A DNA stretch of 64,000 nt from Puccinellia tenuiflora (Eukaryota > Streptophyta > Magnoliopsida > Poales > Poaceae). The position numbers and the translations under genes were made by a program. The notes under the pieces are model-generated. The model was not told where the DNA came from, did no database searches, and saw only the letters and a program-made list of their open reading frames with translations. The stretch spans positions 852,563-916,562 of the forward strand of contig QRDG01000350.1 of the NCBI GenBank assembly GCA_012064385.1, given 5' to 3'. Of this stretch, positions 40,385 through 52,180 are shown piece after piece (the first letter of the stretch is position 1; the number at the start of each line of letters is the position of its first letter).

Positions 40385-42291
40385 TGTTGGGAATAAGCCC
40401 TAGAGGCAATAATAAAATGGTTTATTAAGCATATTCAAGTTTATGATAATAGTTTATTATCCATGCTATAATTGTATTAAATGGAAACATAATACATGTG
40501 TGGAATATAAACACCCGGTGTCCCTAGTGAGCCTCTACAGGACTAGTTCGTTGATCAAGAGATAGTTAGAGTTTCCTAACTATGGACTTGTTATAGTCAC
40601 TTGATAACGGAGTCATATCATTAGGAGTAATGGTGTGATGGACATGACCCAAATAAAGAGTTGCAATTAATCGTGTCACAAAAGTTTTGTTGTCAACACT
40701 TTTAATATGCCAAATATAGTTTCCTTAGACCATGAGATTATATCACTCCCGTTCACTGGAGGAATACTTTGAGGACATCAAACGTCACTTCGTAACTGGG
40801 TGATTATAAAGATGGCTTTCAGGTATCTCCGATGGTGGGTTGTTGGGTGATATGAATCGAGAGTGGAATTTGTCCCTCCATGTGACGGAGAAGATATCTC
40901 CAGGCCTTCTCGGTAATATAGCATCAAGAGTCTGCAGACATGTGATTAAGTTGTAATCACCGGGATCCTATATTATGGACGAGTAAAGAGAACTTGCCGG
41001 TAACGAGATTAAACTAGACATGGGGATGTCAACGATTATATCTCGGGCAAATAAATATCGTGAGACAAAGGGAATCGTATATGAGATTAATTGAATCTCC
41101 GGCATCGTGGTTCAATCGAGAAAAGGTTTTCGTTGAGTGTATAGGAATTAATATGGACATCCCGGTCCCGCTATTAATTATTGATATGATCATGTCTATG
41201 CATTCTCGAACCCGTAGGGTCACACACTTAACGTTCCGATGAAATTAGGTTTTGCGATGAATTAAATGATGAAGTGAACGAATGGTGATTCGGAGTCTCG
41301 GATGAGATCCCGGACATCACGAGGAGTTCCGGAGGAGTCCGGAGAATAAGATTCATATATGGAAAGTGGTTTCCGGAGTTTTCGGAAAAGTTCCGGAAAT
41401 TATTTAAAGGGTACCGGAAGGTTCCGGAATGTTCTAGAAGGGTCTAGAAGTGGGACCGCATAATTTGTATGGGGGCCCACATGGTGCAAAGGGGTGCTGC
41501 CACCACTTGGTGGGGCGCACCACCTAAGCCCATGGGCTGGTGCGGCACAAGGAGGGGAGTCCCACTCCTAGTTGGACTAGGAGGTGGGCTCCCACCCCTT
41601 TAGGAAAGGGGCCCAAGAAGGAGTCCTTGTTGGACTCCAACTTGGGGGGCAAGCAAGGAGGGGCCGGCCGGCCCCCTCCCCTTGACCTAGCCGCCACCTA
41701 TATAAGGAGGGGAGGGGGGGGAGGCGCACAACACCTTGAGGCTGCCGCACCACCCCCCCTAGCCGCACCCCCCTCTCTCCCATCTACCCTAGCCGCACCC
41801 CTCCTTCTCCCGGAGGGCTGCCGCCATCCAACCTCCACACCTAGCCGCACCCCCTTGCCCTAGGGGCTGCGCCACCTTGCTCCTCTCCCTCTCCTCTTGC
41901 TTGGCTTGGCGAAGCCCTGCTTGCGGAGATCGTCATCGTCACCGGCACTACCGTCGTGCTGCTGAGATCATCAAGGCCACGTCGTCTCGCTTGCGGGATC
42001 AAGGAGTCGACGTCTTCATCGAGCTGTACGTGTGGACGCCGCGGAGGTGCTGCCCGTTGCTGCACTTCACCGGATTGGATCTCGAGGATAATACATCTCC
42101 TCGCGACTAGACGAGTCTAGTTGCGGGGATCGACTAGCCAACCCCTGCACCGACAAAACGCGTTTGTTGATCTTCGAGGGTAAGAGATTGGATCTCATCT
42201 TCGCTATCTTCATCTCGTAGATCTAGATCCTTGGGGTTTATTCCGCTTTGCCGCGTAGAAAATTTTTGTTTTCCATGCTGCGACCCCATCA
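40385..42291 (+). mobile_element. Copia-like 3' LTR, plus orientation, complete
   Basis: It begins TGTTGGGAATAAGCCC and ends CGACCCCATCA, about 1,907 bp. A GC-rich block with the TATA-like 'ctatataaggagg' near 41698-41710 is consistent with an LTR promoter. The following five bases (CTATT) do not match the five before the 5' LTR (TGTAC), so no target duplication is preserved. Confidence 0.85.
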
Positions 42292-42296
42292 CTATT

Positions 42297-42657
42297 CACC
42301 CCCCTCTAGGCGACATCCGGGACATCGTTTGTTCTTTCATCGATCCGGAGGGCTAAAAGAAGAAAGAGCGTTAATATATGTATGTAGACAGCAGAGGCTT
42401 AATTAATTAATATATATATGCACCTCGTCCGAATTTACAATTTCTAATGTTTCACCGGAGCCGCCGTCTTCTCCCTTGTCGGCTTCTCCCTCATCGGGGC
42501 CGCCGAGTTCTATGTCGCCCCAGCCGTCGGAGCCGTCTCCTCGGTTGAGAGACTCATCTCCCTCACCGGAGTCGTTGAGAAACTGCTTTGTGACATCGCT
42601 GCGGATCATATCCTCGAGGATATTTTCCTGATTTTCGTCTCTGCCGTGTGGTTCCAT
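42297..42657 (-). pseudogene. 5' end of a CACTA TNPA-like (ORF2) gene, truncated
   Basis: A first exon (42657-42424) opens with MEPHGRDENQENILED and is rich in Gly, Asp and Glu. It ends in a GAG|GTGCAT donor. An acceptor TTTTAG at 42358-42353 leads to a second exon starting PSGSMKEQTMSR, which is soon cut off near the Copia LTR. From memory this acidic start resembles the second ORF of Triticeae CACTA elements. A database match is needed to confirm that. The remainder of the gene is absent from the window. Confidence 0.55.
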
Positions 42658-42915
42658 AGTTTCTGCAAAATGACAAAGTAGTAATTTAAATCAATAATTA
42701 AGGAAAATGACATAATGTTTCTTTATTGGCATAATTTAAAAAGGAATAATTTAAAATGGCATAATTTCTAAATGGTCCACTAATTTTTTGATCATAGCAA
42801 ATTCATAGCAACTAATTTCATAGCAAATTTAAGTAGTCCACTAATTAATTCATAACTTCAAAAAATGTACCACTAACTTTTGATCTAACTTCTAACAAAT
42901 TTAAATGGTCCACTA

Positions 42916-42924
42916 ATTTTTAAA
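42916..42924. repeat. Target site duplication, left copy
   Basis: ATTTTTAAA lies directly outside the left MULE terminus and recurs directly outside the right one. Nine bases is the usual Mutator target duplication. Confidence 0.92.
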
Positions 42925-43048
42925 GGGTTTATTACTCCTGTGCCCCCCATTCCTTAGTTGTGCTCAGTTTTCCCCAGCTTTAAACATTTTGCTCACTTTT
43001 CCCCATTCCCTTAGCTGAAACTCTCACGAATGCCCAAAGCGGACGTTT
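42925..43048 (+). repeat. MULE left terminal inverted repeat, 124 bp
   Basis: This repeat is identical to the inverse of 52645-52768 except for one G/A difference (GTTGTGCTCAG against GTTGTACTCAG). It ends at GGACGTTT, after which the two sides diverge. Confidence 0.93.
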
Positions 43049-43365
43049 GCCCTCGTCTGCCGTCGGGTCAATGCATTGACCGTTAACCGCTGACGAGTGG
43101 GGCCGTGGAGGGCTGGTTCCTCTTTTGACCATGCGTGCTGACGAGTGGGGCCTCAAGGGAGACACGTCGGACAGCTTGTCTGAACCTGAACCTCACTGTA
43201 ACCTGAAGAAATCGAGACACCAGGCGCCGCCCTTCCCCCTCCGCCGCCGCCGTCGTGCCGCCTCCGGCGCCATCGTTCCCTCCACCCTCTAAACCTATTC
43301 CATTTGCCGGCGACGCCGCGTCTCCTCCACATCTAACCCATCTCCCCATCTCGGATTACGAAGCG

Positions 43366-46300
43366 ATGCCGACGGAGGACGTCACTCGGCCCATCGACCG
43401 TGGAGAAGATTGGGTCGAATCCAATGGCGATAATTCATGGATTCCAGATGGGTAAGCATCGTATACCCCCGAATTGATTATCATACTCGTAAATTAGGCC
43501 GTATTTGACGAATCCTTGCTCGAATCGTTCCAATTTTGCTGAATTTGTTTCCGGACTAACTACATCGTTTATTTGAATCGGATAGGATTGATCCTGAGCT
43601 GGCTTTTCGGCTGGCTGTTAGGATGGAAACTAGTGAGCTTCGTGGTACAAAATCGCATCTGCTAAGTGGATTTTACTATCCAAAGGTGGTAGAAACGAGC
43701 ATTTGTTTCAATGCTTTTCGGGAAGCTCTCTGTTCTCAGTATCCTTGGAGCAATGCCGATGCTGTTGAACTGCAATATTTCAACAGTAGCGAGCAAAGAT
43801 TTCTCCCACTAACTTGCGACGAGAATTTGAGATTGCTATTTACGTTGAATGCTGATAGCCGATTCGGTAAAATTCGTATCGATGTGCTTCAGCCATGCAA
43901 AGCGCGGGTGAAGGGGAAGATTGTTCAGGCATCGTCTGTATCTGCTAATAGTCAGCGGCCCGACACTCCTTGTAGGTCGATGCCAAGTAAAGCCAGTGGT
44001 TCTGAAAGCCACAACATGTCTGCTGCCGATTGTGCTGCTTCTCCTGTCCCTTCTGCAGTCGCTATTGAAGAAGATGCAGAGCCTGACGAGGAAGTGCCTC
44101 GACTTGATGATGAAGACGAGTTGATGTACCCAGAACTGGTAGATAGAGCTAGTCAACAAGCAATGGAGGATGAATATCCGGAGCAGCCCATCAGCCGTGC
44201 TAGGTTTGATGACACTGACGATGAAGAGAAGGAGGAGAACATGGACAGCTTAATTTCAGATGAATATGATGGTGAGGACATGCCAACAATTGAGTGGAAC
44301 AGGGAAGATCCTCAGCTTACTGAAGGCACCATATTCCAGTCGATGGTGGACTGTCGTAATGCAGTGAGTACATGGTGCATTCTGAAGGAAAATACCTACA
44401 AGATTGAGAGGAGTGAGCCAACTAGGTTCACTGTTTATTGCCCATATGATAGGTGCAGGTGGAGGTTGCATGCATCCCGTATGCACAAGAGCAAATTGAT
44501 TCAGGTATTACTCTTGTGTATTTTAGTTTATTGATTCATTCTGTTTGCAGATCATTGTGTAATGTTTCTTAATTACAATTGACATCATCTTTTTTATTTT
44601 GTTTCAGATAAAGAAAAATCAACACAAGCACACTTGTCCACCTGGAGGGGGAGGGGGGAAGTCCAAAGCCAAGCTTGCAAAAACTAGGTGGGTGGCAGAT
44701 GCAATATTGGATTGGCTGAGAGAAAATCCTGAACTTGGTCCAACAGCACTCCATGGGAAGCTTTTTGAGAAGTTCAAGATTAAAATTCCTTACATGAGGA
44801 TTTTCAGAGCTAGGGAAATGGCTCTTGATAGGATTAATGGTCAATGGAATGAGAGTTTTCAGGTGCTTTACACATTCAAAGATGAAGTGGAGAGGGCTAG
44901 TCCAGGGAGTGTTGTAGAGATTGACAAGCATACAGTTGAATACAAAATAAAAGGGAAGTCATTTCAGAAGGAGTGCTTTAGGAGGGCTTTTGTTTGTTTC
45001 AAGGCTTGCTGGAAAGGGTTTCTTGATGGCTGCAGGCCCTATTTGGCTGTAGATGCTACCCATTTGACTGGAAGATGGAGAGGACAGCTAGTAGCTGCTT
45101 CTGCAGTTGATGGACACAACTGGCTATTCCCAGTTGCATTTGGTGTGTTGGAGGTAGAGTCTGAAGAAAGCTGGGTCTGGTTTTTGCAGCAGTTGCGCAA
45201 CATTATAGGCACACCCCTAGGTTTAGCTATACATACAGATGCTTGCAAGGGTTTAGAGAGTGCAGTAGAAATTGTATTCCCTGGAGTGGAGCATAGGGAA
45301 TGTATGCGACACCTAGCGCAGAATTTTAAAAAGAAGTTCAAAGGTAAAATTTATGATGAGAACTTATGGCCAGCATCATACACATGCAGTGAAAGGAAGC
45401 ATGACCACCATTTGAGAGTGTTGTATGCTCACAATCCTTCGGTGAAGGAGTACATGGATGCACATCATGGAAAGGTGTGGTCAAGAAGCAAATTCAACGA
45501 AATCTGCAAAGTAGACTATGTGACCAATAACCTTGCAGAATGCTTCAATGCTAAGTTCAAGTCAGTGAAAGGTTATTTGTTGTGGCAAGCATTTGACAAG
45601 ATGAGGCAGATGATCATGATAAAGATGGCTCTTCGGAAAAGAATAGCAGAGACACAATATGTTGGCCATCTTATGCTCCCATCACTGATTAAGGCATTGC
45701 ATCTCAAGGCAAGAGGACTGAAGATGAAATGCATTCGATCAGCGACATACAAGGCTGAGGTTACATATACTGACAGTAAAAATAGGGTATGGAGGTATCC
45801 AGTGAACCTAGAAACTAGGGAATGCAGTTGTAGGCAATGGCAGATCCGTGGGAGGCCATGCATACATGCCCTACATCTGATGACTGTTATCGGGGGTGCA
45901 GATGGTGAAGTTGATCAGTATTGCTCTGATTATTTCTCTGTTGCCAAATTTAGGGCTGCTTATGCTGATAATGTGCCTGCACTCTTGGGAAAAGACCAAT
46001 GGAACATAGTAGATCCAGGGTTCAAACTCCACTCTCCTGTACTGACTAGACCACCAGGAAGACCAAGGAAGAACAGGATAAGAGCAGGTGAAGAGGGTCG
46101 AGTTAAAAAACAACGGAAGTGCAAAAAATGTGGAAAACCAGGGCACATTGCTAGGAAATGTACCAATCCAGTGGATGCATCGTTTGGAGAAGAGGAACAA
46201 TGGGCAGCAGAAAATGCAGAGGAGAATGCAGCAGCAATGGAGATTGAAGTTGCAGAGGAGAATGCAGCAGCTATGGAGATTGAAGTTGCAGAGGAGAATG

Positions 46301-46695
46301 CAGCAGCTATGGAGATTGAAAATGCAGAGGAGATTCAAACAAATGCAGCACTACCAAGAAAAGGCAGAGGGAAGAAAAGGCCTAGGGAGGAAGAAATCCA
46401 AGAACCCACAGATGACCGTGAACTGGTGAGTGGAGAGGAAGAGGAATTTGAAGCCATGGCTCTTGATGAAGAGGAGGGGGTAATTGTTCCAATTGTTCCT
46501 TTAAAGATTATTGAACCCACAGATGACGGTGCATTGATGAGTGGAAATACTCCATCAGCACCTCCACGGCCACAACCCCAAGTGAAGACCAAAAGGAACA
46601 AGATGATTTTGAATCCAAAGAGTATCCCAGCTAGGGAAACCCGGAGCAAGACGGTGAAGCCATCTGCAAACACAAGGAGCAAGTCGAAGATCTGA
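43366..46695 (+). CDS. MULE transposase (MURA-like), 3 exons, intact
   Basis: Exons 43366-43451, 43586-44504 and 44608-46695 join in phase to 1,030 aa; the splice sites are GATGG|GTAAGC, GGATAG|G, ATTCAG|GTATTA and TTTCAG|ATA. The N-terminal part, to about residue 240, is variable and acidic. A MuDR-type N-terminal zinc-binding domain follows at about 255-345. The catalytic MULE domain has the acidic triad D484 (AVDATHL), D546 (HTDACKGL) and E646 (NNLAECFN), with the C/H motif HRECMRHL. A SWIM finger starts at C741 (CSCRQW...RPCIH) and a CCHC knuckle lies at about 840-853 (CKKCGKPGHIARKC). A 12-residue acidic repeat (VAEENAAAMEIE) occurs about three times near residue 875-910, and the tail is basic. 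I chose the ATG at 43366 because upstream codons in that frame have no earlier ATG. It acts in the nucleus by cut-and-paste of its terminal repeats (family knowledge). Confidence 0.93.
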
Positions 46696-47240
46696 ATTTG
46701 AGCAACGTGTTTGTGTTGTCAATTTGAGCTACTATGAAAACTTATAAGTTGGGGTACCCTATAAGTTGTAATAATGTTGTTTGTACTTTGGTATCATATT
46801 TGAGGCAGACTTAAAATTTGTAGTCCAACATTTGAAGTTCAATATTTCAAGGTGATCAAACCGAATGAGAAATGTGCTTGAAACGAGCTCCGAAACTAGG
46901 GTAAACAACCCCATTTGTAATCAAGTTTTTTTTCGACCTTGTCAAAATGAGCCAAATATTTTTTATAAACACCTATTACATCTATGTAGTGTCCAATCGA
47001 AGTCTCACTATTTTTTGAATTAATCTTCATATTATTAAAAAAAATTGAAAAAAATGCTTTTAGTTGAAAACCATTATAAAACATGTTTGAAATATGAAAA
47101 TGAAAAAGTAACTTCATATTAGTCTTATTCACTCCAAAATGAAGCTTTGGAATTTTTTTGATTTTTTTGAATTTTATCAAAACCTAAACCCTCTCTAACC
47201 CTAGGCCCCCGAAACCGAGACCGTAAACCTTACGAAAAAT
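46696..47240. other. Non-coding DNA downstream of the MULE transposase
   Basis: AT-rich sequence that should contain the transposase 3' UTR. No coding frame or clear signal is visible. Confidence 0.5.
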
Positions 47241-48727
47241 GAAAAATGGTTTTTTTATTCAACGAAAACCCTAAACCCCTTAGTCAATACTATTCTACAA
47301 CCAAAATACACAAGTGTGCCAAAAATTGCCTCATTCTGACATTTTTTGCTATGTCAAGTGTCATACCCTAGCTCATTTCAGTCGAAAACCATACATCTTT
47401 GTACCTCGTAGCTCATTTCTGTGAAGGTTTTTTTATAAAAACCTCCATAACTCATGTTTATAATTTTTTCCATGTGGTAGGTCACATAAAAGGATGCTAT
47501 GTGAAGGTTTTCCATTTTTTTGATTTTTTTTGAATTAGTTATGTCTAACCCTAGCCCGAAACCGAGACCGTAAACCTTACGACAAACCTAAACCTAACCG
47601 TAACTTCGATCCAACAAAAACCGTCAAAGATCTCTAAAGAAAGTATACATTGTGGATCTAAAAGTGATTTTTGCAAAAAATCATGATCAAACTATGCGGC
47701 ACTCGTAGTTCAAATCAGACCCACTTCCAGCGAAATCGGCAGGAACTTATCTGAAATGTTTGAAATGCCTAAGTATGTTTTTATATCCAAACCCAGGGTT
47801 AAATTCACTTATAAGGTGGTATATTATTTTCTATCTATTTGGATGTTTCTCTTTCTGTGAACAATTTTGGTAGCTGCTTCACAAAAAAAGCCTGTTTTGA
47901 CACGAAAAAAATGAAAAATGGTTTTTTTATTCAACGAAAACCCTAAACCCCTTAGTCAATACTATTCTACAACCAAAATACACAAGTGTGCCAAAAATTG
48001 CCTCATTCTGACATTTTTTGCTATGTCAAGTGTCATACCCTAGCTCATTTCAGTCGAAAACCATACATCTTTGTACCTCGTAGCTCATTTCTGTGAAGGT
48101 TTTTTTATAAAAACCTCCATAACTCATGTTTATAATTTTTTCCATGTGGTAGGTCACATAAAAGGATGCTATGTGAAGGTTTTCCATTTTTTTGATTTTT
48201 TTTGAATTAGTTATGTCTAACCCTAGCCCGAAACCGAGACCGTAAACCTTACGACAAACCTAAACCTAACCGTAACTTCGATCCAACAAAAACCGTCAAA
48301 GATCTCTAAAGAAAGTATACATTGTGGATCTAAAAGTGATTTTTGCAAAAAATCATGATCAAACTATGCGGCACTCGTAGTTCAAATCAGACCCACTTCC
48401 AGCGAAATCGGCAGGAACTTATCTGAAATGTTTGAAATGCCTAAGTATGTTTTTATATCCAAACCCAGGGTTAAATTCACTTATAAGGTGGTATATTATT
48501 TTCTATCTATTTGGATGTTTCTCTTTCTGTGAACAATTTTGGTAGCTGCTTCACAAAAAAAGCCTGTTTTGACACGAAAAAAATGAAAAATGGTTTTTTT
48601 ATTCAACGAAAACCCTAAACCCCTTAGTCAATACTATTCTACAACCAAAATACACAAGTGTGCCAAAAATTGCCTCATTCTGACATTTTTTGCTATGTCA
48701 AATGTCATACCCTAGCTCATTTCAGTG
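47241..48727. repeat. 672-bp tandem repeat inside the MULE, 2.2 copies
   Basis: Copy 1 is 47241-47912 and copy 2 is 47913-48584. A partial third copy runs 48585 to about 48725. The two full copies appear identical or nearly so over their whole length. The third diverges after 'ctcatttcagt'. The unit is AT-rich and carries no open frame; it contains several 'aaccctaaac'-like blocks. Confidence 0.93.
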
Positions 48728-49382
48728 GATCACTCTCCTTCGAACACTTTACAGCTTTGTACACGATGGCTCATTTTGTGTGAAGCTTTTTCATGAAAAT
48801 GTACCTACACCAAGTTTATATTTTTGTATCATAACCATGTCACATATGACGACAATGTGCACAGGTTTTGTATTTTTTTGATTTTTTTTAATTATTTATG
48901 CTCATTTGCATTTGAATTTGATGAAAATGGTTTTTGATGAAAATGACCCTATACCAAGTTTATATTTTTTTTTGGTTACAAAATCTTGTAAACCGATGAA
49001 CTACGAAGTTTTTTATTTTTTGATTTTTTTTGAATTACTTATGGTCATTTCAAATTTGGTCAAACCCTTATAACCCCGTTGACTCATTTCAAATTTGGCC
49101 AAACTACACCCGTCATATATGCCCTTCTAGAAGGAATTTCATGGGCAGGCATGCGCGCCGTCTCTGCGCCGTTGGATCACATGGACGGTTCTGATCAGAT
49201 TTCAAACAGCGATCCGCGACACGCTGGTTCTGCATCCTCATTGGCCGTTCACGAATCTAGGTGAAGTAGCTGTTCGAGGGCCGGTCGTCCACTCGCACTC
49301 GTGTCCCTCTCCTCTCCCCTGACATTGCTCTGGTTCTCGACTCCCGTCGCTGCAGAGTCGTAGATCTCCAACAAACGCGGGC
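48728..49382. other. AT-rich spacer and leader of the MULE GRF gene
   Basis: The first part keeps the AT-rich character of the neighbouring tandem repeat and has no gene. From about 49150 base composition rises and the stretch probably serves as promoter and 5' UTR of the gene beginning at 49383. I see no convincing TATA box. Confidence 0.4.
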
Positions 49383-50418
49383 ATGGTTTCGTGGAGCGAC
49401 GGTGACGAAGATTCCCCTATTCCAAGCTCGCTTGGCAGCGTTGTAAGTGCTCCAATCTCGTGTACTTTGGATTTGGGGATTTAGGGTTAGGGTTCACATG
49501 ATTTGGGGATTTAGGGTTAGGGTTCACATGATTTGGGGATTTCTGATTTGAGCACGATTCCGAGGTCTTGCACTCAAAATTTCTTTTGGCAGGGCCCAAA
49601 TACCATCCACGATTCCGATTACTGCGGATTAGCCGATGAAGATGGGATCCCTATCCGTTGTCTTTGCAATTCCCCACCCCAGAAATTTGTTGCTTTCGAC
49701 GGATGTTGGACCGGCAGGAGGTTCTTGGCCTGCGCAGGGACGGTACGCGAAAAAACTTAACTTTTTTAGAGTATTTCAACTTGAGATGTTTGTTAAATAA
49801 TCTAGTATTCAGGTTCAGTTTAGCTTTCAATTTCATAGTCTGTTTAGAAAGTTAGCACGAGCCGTGAGTTTAGCTCGATCTGTTGCGCTGCAAAATCACT
49901 CGACTTCATTCTACCAATTCTCTGAATTCCTTTGACATTCAGCATGATCATTTTTTTTGTGTAAATTAGTAACATAAACTTGTCTCATACATGCATTGTA
50001 GAATGGAGAAACTTGTGACTTTCTGTACTGGGTTGATGATGTGTGGCCACCTGCGTTGTCCAAATCCTTGATAAAGCTGTGGGAAATGCATGGGGAAGCC
50101 AAAGATGCTAGAGTCCGTGAAGCCTTAAACGCTGTTGAATCACAGTGGAAGTACCAAGATGAGATTACAAAGCTTCACCGTGACTTAAAGAATGCCCAAG
50201 ATGAGCTGAAGAAGGAGGTTGAGGAAAAACAGGCTACACTAGCCCTGAAGGCCAAAGTTGAACAATCTCTTCTTGATGCAAGAGCTGAACTACAGGAGAA
50301 GAACAAACTGGATGCATCAACTTCCAACATGCACAAGTTTTTGAGGCAGAAGGCAGAGAAGGACAGGGATCTGATGAGGGCTAAGTTGCAGAAGATCAAA
50401 CATATATGTGATGAGTAA
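49383..50418 (+). CDS. GRF-type zinc-finger, coiled-coil protein within the MULE
   Basis: Three exons (49383-49442, 49593-49742, 50002-50418) join in phase to 208 aa. Exon 2 and the start of exon 3 hold a GRF-type zinc finger: CLC at the front, the GRRFLAC core, and a last Cys in GETCDF followed by YWVDD. The C-terminal 110 residues are a charged heptad-like coiled coil (KLHRDLKNAQDELKKEVEEK and following). GRF fingers bind single-stranded nucleic acid in other proteins (family knowledge). Its role in the transposon is unknown. It could be a captured host gene or a genuine second MULE gene. The frame is intact, arguing for recent or present function. Confidence 0.8.
49471..49543. repeat. 30-bp tandem repeat with telomere-like units
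   Basis: A 30-bp unit (atttggggatttagggttag and ten more bases) occurs at 49471-49500 and 49501-49530, with a partial third copy. It lies within the first intron of the GRF gene. The TTTAGGG motif is the plant telomere unit, but there are too few copies for a telomere. Confidence 0.88.
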
Positions 50419-51268
50419 AATCATTTGCCTTATGATGTGTTGTAACAATAATTTGCTATTTGTTAGTTGAACTAGTAGTGGTTGAATTTCAGTGTGGTTG
50501 TTGTTTCTGTTTACCTTAATCCATGTCATGTAAGCTTAATGCGATGGATTTCAGTGTGTGCCTGAATGCGATAAAACCATGCCTCTGTTCAGTTCGTCAG
50601 TTACACCTAGTGGTAGAAAAAAAATACTTTTCGGCCCCAAACAGAATCAAGTTGTGAGAGGCCCACAAAGGATAAATGAGGCCCACAAACAAGCGATGCC
50701 TCTGTTCCTTTGTTTTTTTGAACGACGGCTTCATTCGTCCTTTTGCTTTTGATTTATTCCCTTTCTACAATTCAAAGAGCATTCATTAATCTGTTTTTGC
50801 CCAAGCTCTTCTATTGCCTCGAGGATTTTTCTTTTTTGCTTTCATTTACTTGATTTCCCTTAATCGTAGGTGCTTTTTAAAAGACGTCTCTTTTCTTGCT
50901 TGTTGACAAACTAGTAAAACACAAAGGACTCCCAAAAATGAAAAAATAATGTTTTTTCGTTCCTTTCTTTTTCCTTTTTGACAAACTAGCAGCCGTGCAC
51001 TTGCAACACAATATGTTCTTTTAGTTGGGCACCCTTTTAGTTTGATTACTTTTTTTAGTTCATAAATATGTTTTGACACCTTATTCTCATTTCTAGTTAG
51101 TTTGTTTAGTTTCTCCCGTGTTAATTAGCCGTGGGAAAAACTTGGATCAAATAAAATACAAATATAACAATACACATGACTAAAATAAGTAAAATATAAC
51201 ACACCATTAATTTAACACGCACATCTTAAATAAATAAAGCGAAATACAAGTTCTAAATATAACACCAC

Positions 51269-51269
<1 letters not shown>
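50419..51269. other. Non-coding MULE interior
   Basis: The first few hundred bases probably contain the 3' UTR of the GRF gene. I see no open frame of interest or transposon end in the remainder. Confidence 0.45.

Positions 51270-51357
<88 letters not shown>
51270..51357. repeat. (GATA)n microsatellite, about 22 units
   Basis: An uninterrupted tetranucleotide array of about 88 bp. The apparent peptide repeats of Leu-Ser-Ile-Tyr on the minus strand are a translation of this array and not a gene. Confidence 0.97.
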
Positions 51358-51358
<1 letters not shown>

Positions 51359-51463
51359 TGGGCAACACACCCTCATGACTGACACGACACATAAGAAAAA
51401 AGATAAATAAACCCTAACTACGGCACTAGCTAGGGCAACAGTGGCTTGGCTTCACCGCCGTCT

Positions 51464-51886
51464 TCACTCCTCCTCCTGTCCGTCCTCACCAAGATAGTAC
51501 GGGAGCCTGTGCATGCGGTTGGCGGTGGGGAAGATGCTGTCCAGGTCGGTGAAGATGTTGTAGGTTGTGAATGCGATGAACTCGCACCCACACCAAAACA
51601 CCTGGCCGAGCAGATAGTAGGCATCGAACCTGTTGGTGAAGTTGGCGACGAGCCCCTCAGGCAGCGCGTTGGAGTGGGGACGCAGCTCCTGGAGGGTGAA
51701 CATGATGGGCGAGCCCTGTGGGAGGTGGGCAAAGCCCGCACGGAGGAAGCAGTGTGCAAGCTCACGACCATCCCTCCAGCGTGAGATCGCCCACACGCAG
51801 AGCGAGTTCTCGACGACGACTCCGGCGGGGTACCTCATCTCCGGCACGATGGGCGGCTCGCGAAAAGTTGGCCCGTTGAACTGCAT
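51464..51886 (-). CDS. Hypothetical 140-aa protein within the MULE
   Basis: A single-exon intact frame begins MQFNGPTFREPP and ends GEDGQEEE. It has ordinary amino-acid composition (aromatic and hydrophobic residues well mixed), unlike the compositional frames nearby. I recognise no domain. A TATA-like CTATTTAAA lies near 51980 on the minus strand, about 95 bases upstream. Upstream of that is a 128-bp tandem repeat. It sits between the GRF gene and the right terminus, transcribed towards the former. It may be a captured gene or an accessory transposon gene. Confidence 0.6.
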   Translation of the reverse strand: MQFNGPTFREPPIVPEMRYPAGVVVENSLCVWAISRWRDGRELAHCFLRAGFAHLPQGSPIMFTLQELRPHSNALPEGLVANFTNRFDAYYLLGQVFWCGCEFIAFTTYNIFTDLDSIFPTANRMHRLPYYLGEDGQEEE

Positions 51887-52180
51887 CTTGGCGTTGTTGT
51901 GAGCTTTGGCTTTCGGTGAAGAACAGAAGGGAGGAAGAAAGCGCAGATGAGATGGATGTGTAAAGAGGCAACGAGCGATGGTTTAAATAGCCGGGGAGAG
52001 GAAGAGGGGAGGTACACGGAAACGGTGTTTTTCACACTGGATCGAGCCGTGGTGTCCATCCGTGTCTAGCCTAGGCTTTTGACCGTTTACACACTGCATC
52101 AATGCGTGAATCAATGCGTGAGTGCGTGACTCGACACGCGAAACGACGTGGCAAATGAATTGAGTTGGCGTGTCTGCGTG

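Noticed and set aside
47241..48727. Possible CRISPR-like or satellite array
   Set aside because: Two long copies of a 672-bp unit in a plant transposon; no short repeats with unique spacers.
49471..49543. TTTAGGG-like units as telomeric DNA
   Set aside because: Only two and a half copies of a 30-bp unit in an intron; not an interstitial telomere array.
51207..51392. Peptide with repeated Leu-Ser-Ile-Tyr
   Set aside because: It is the translation of the GATA microsatellite.
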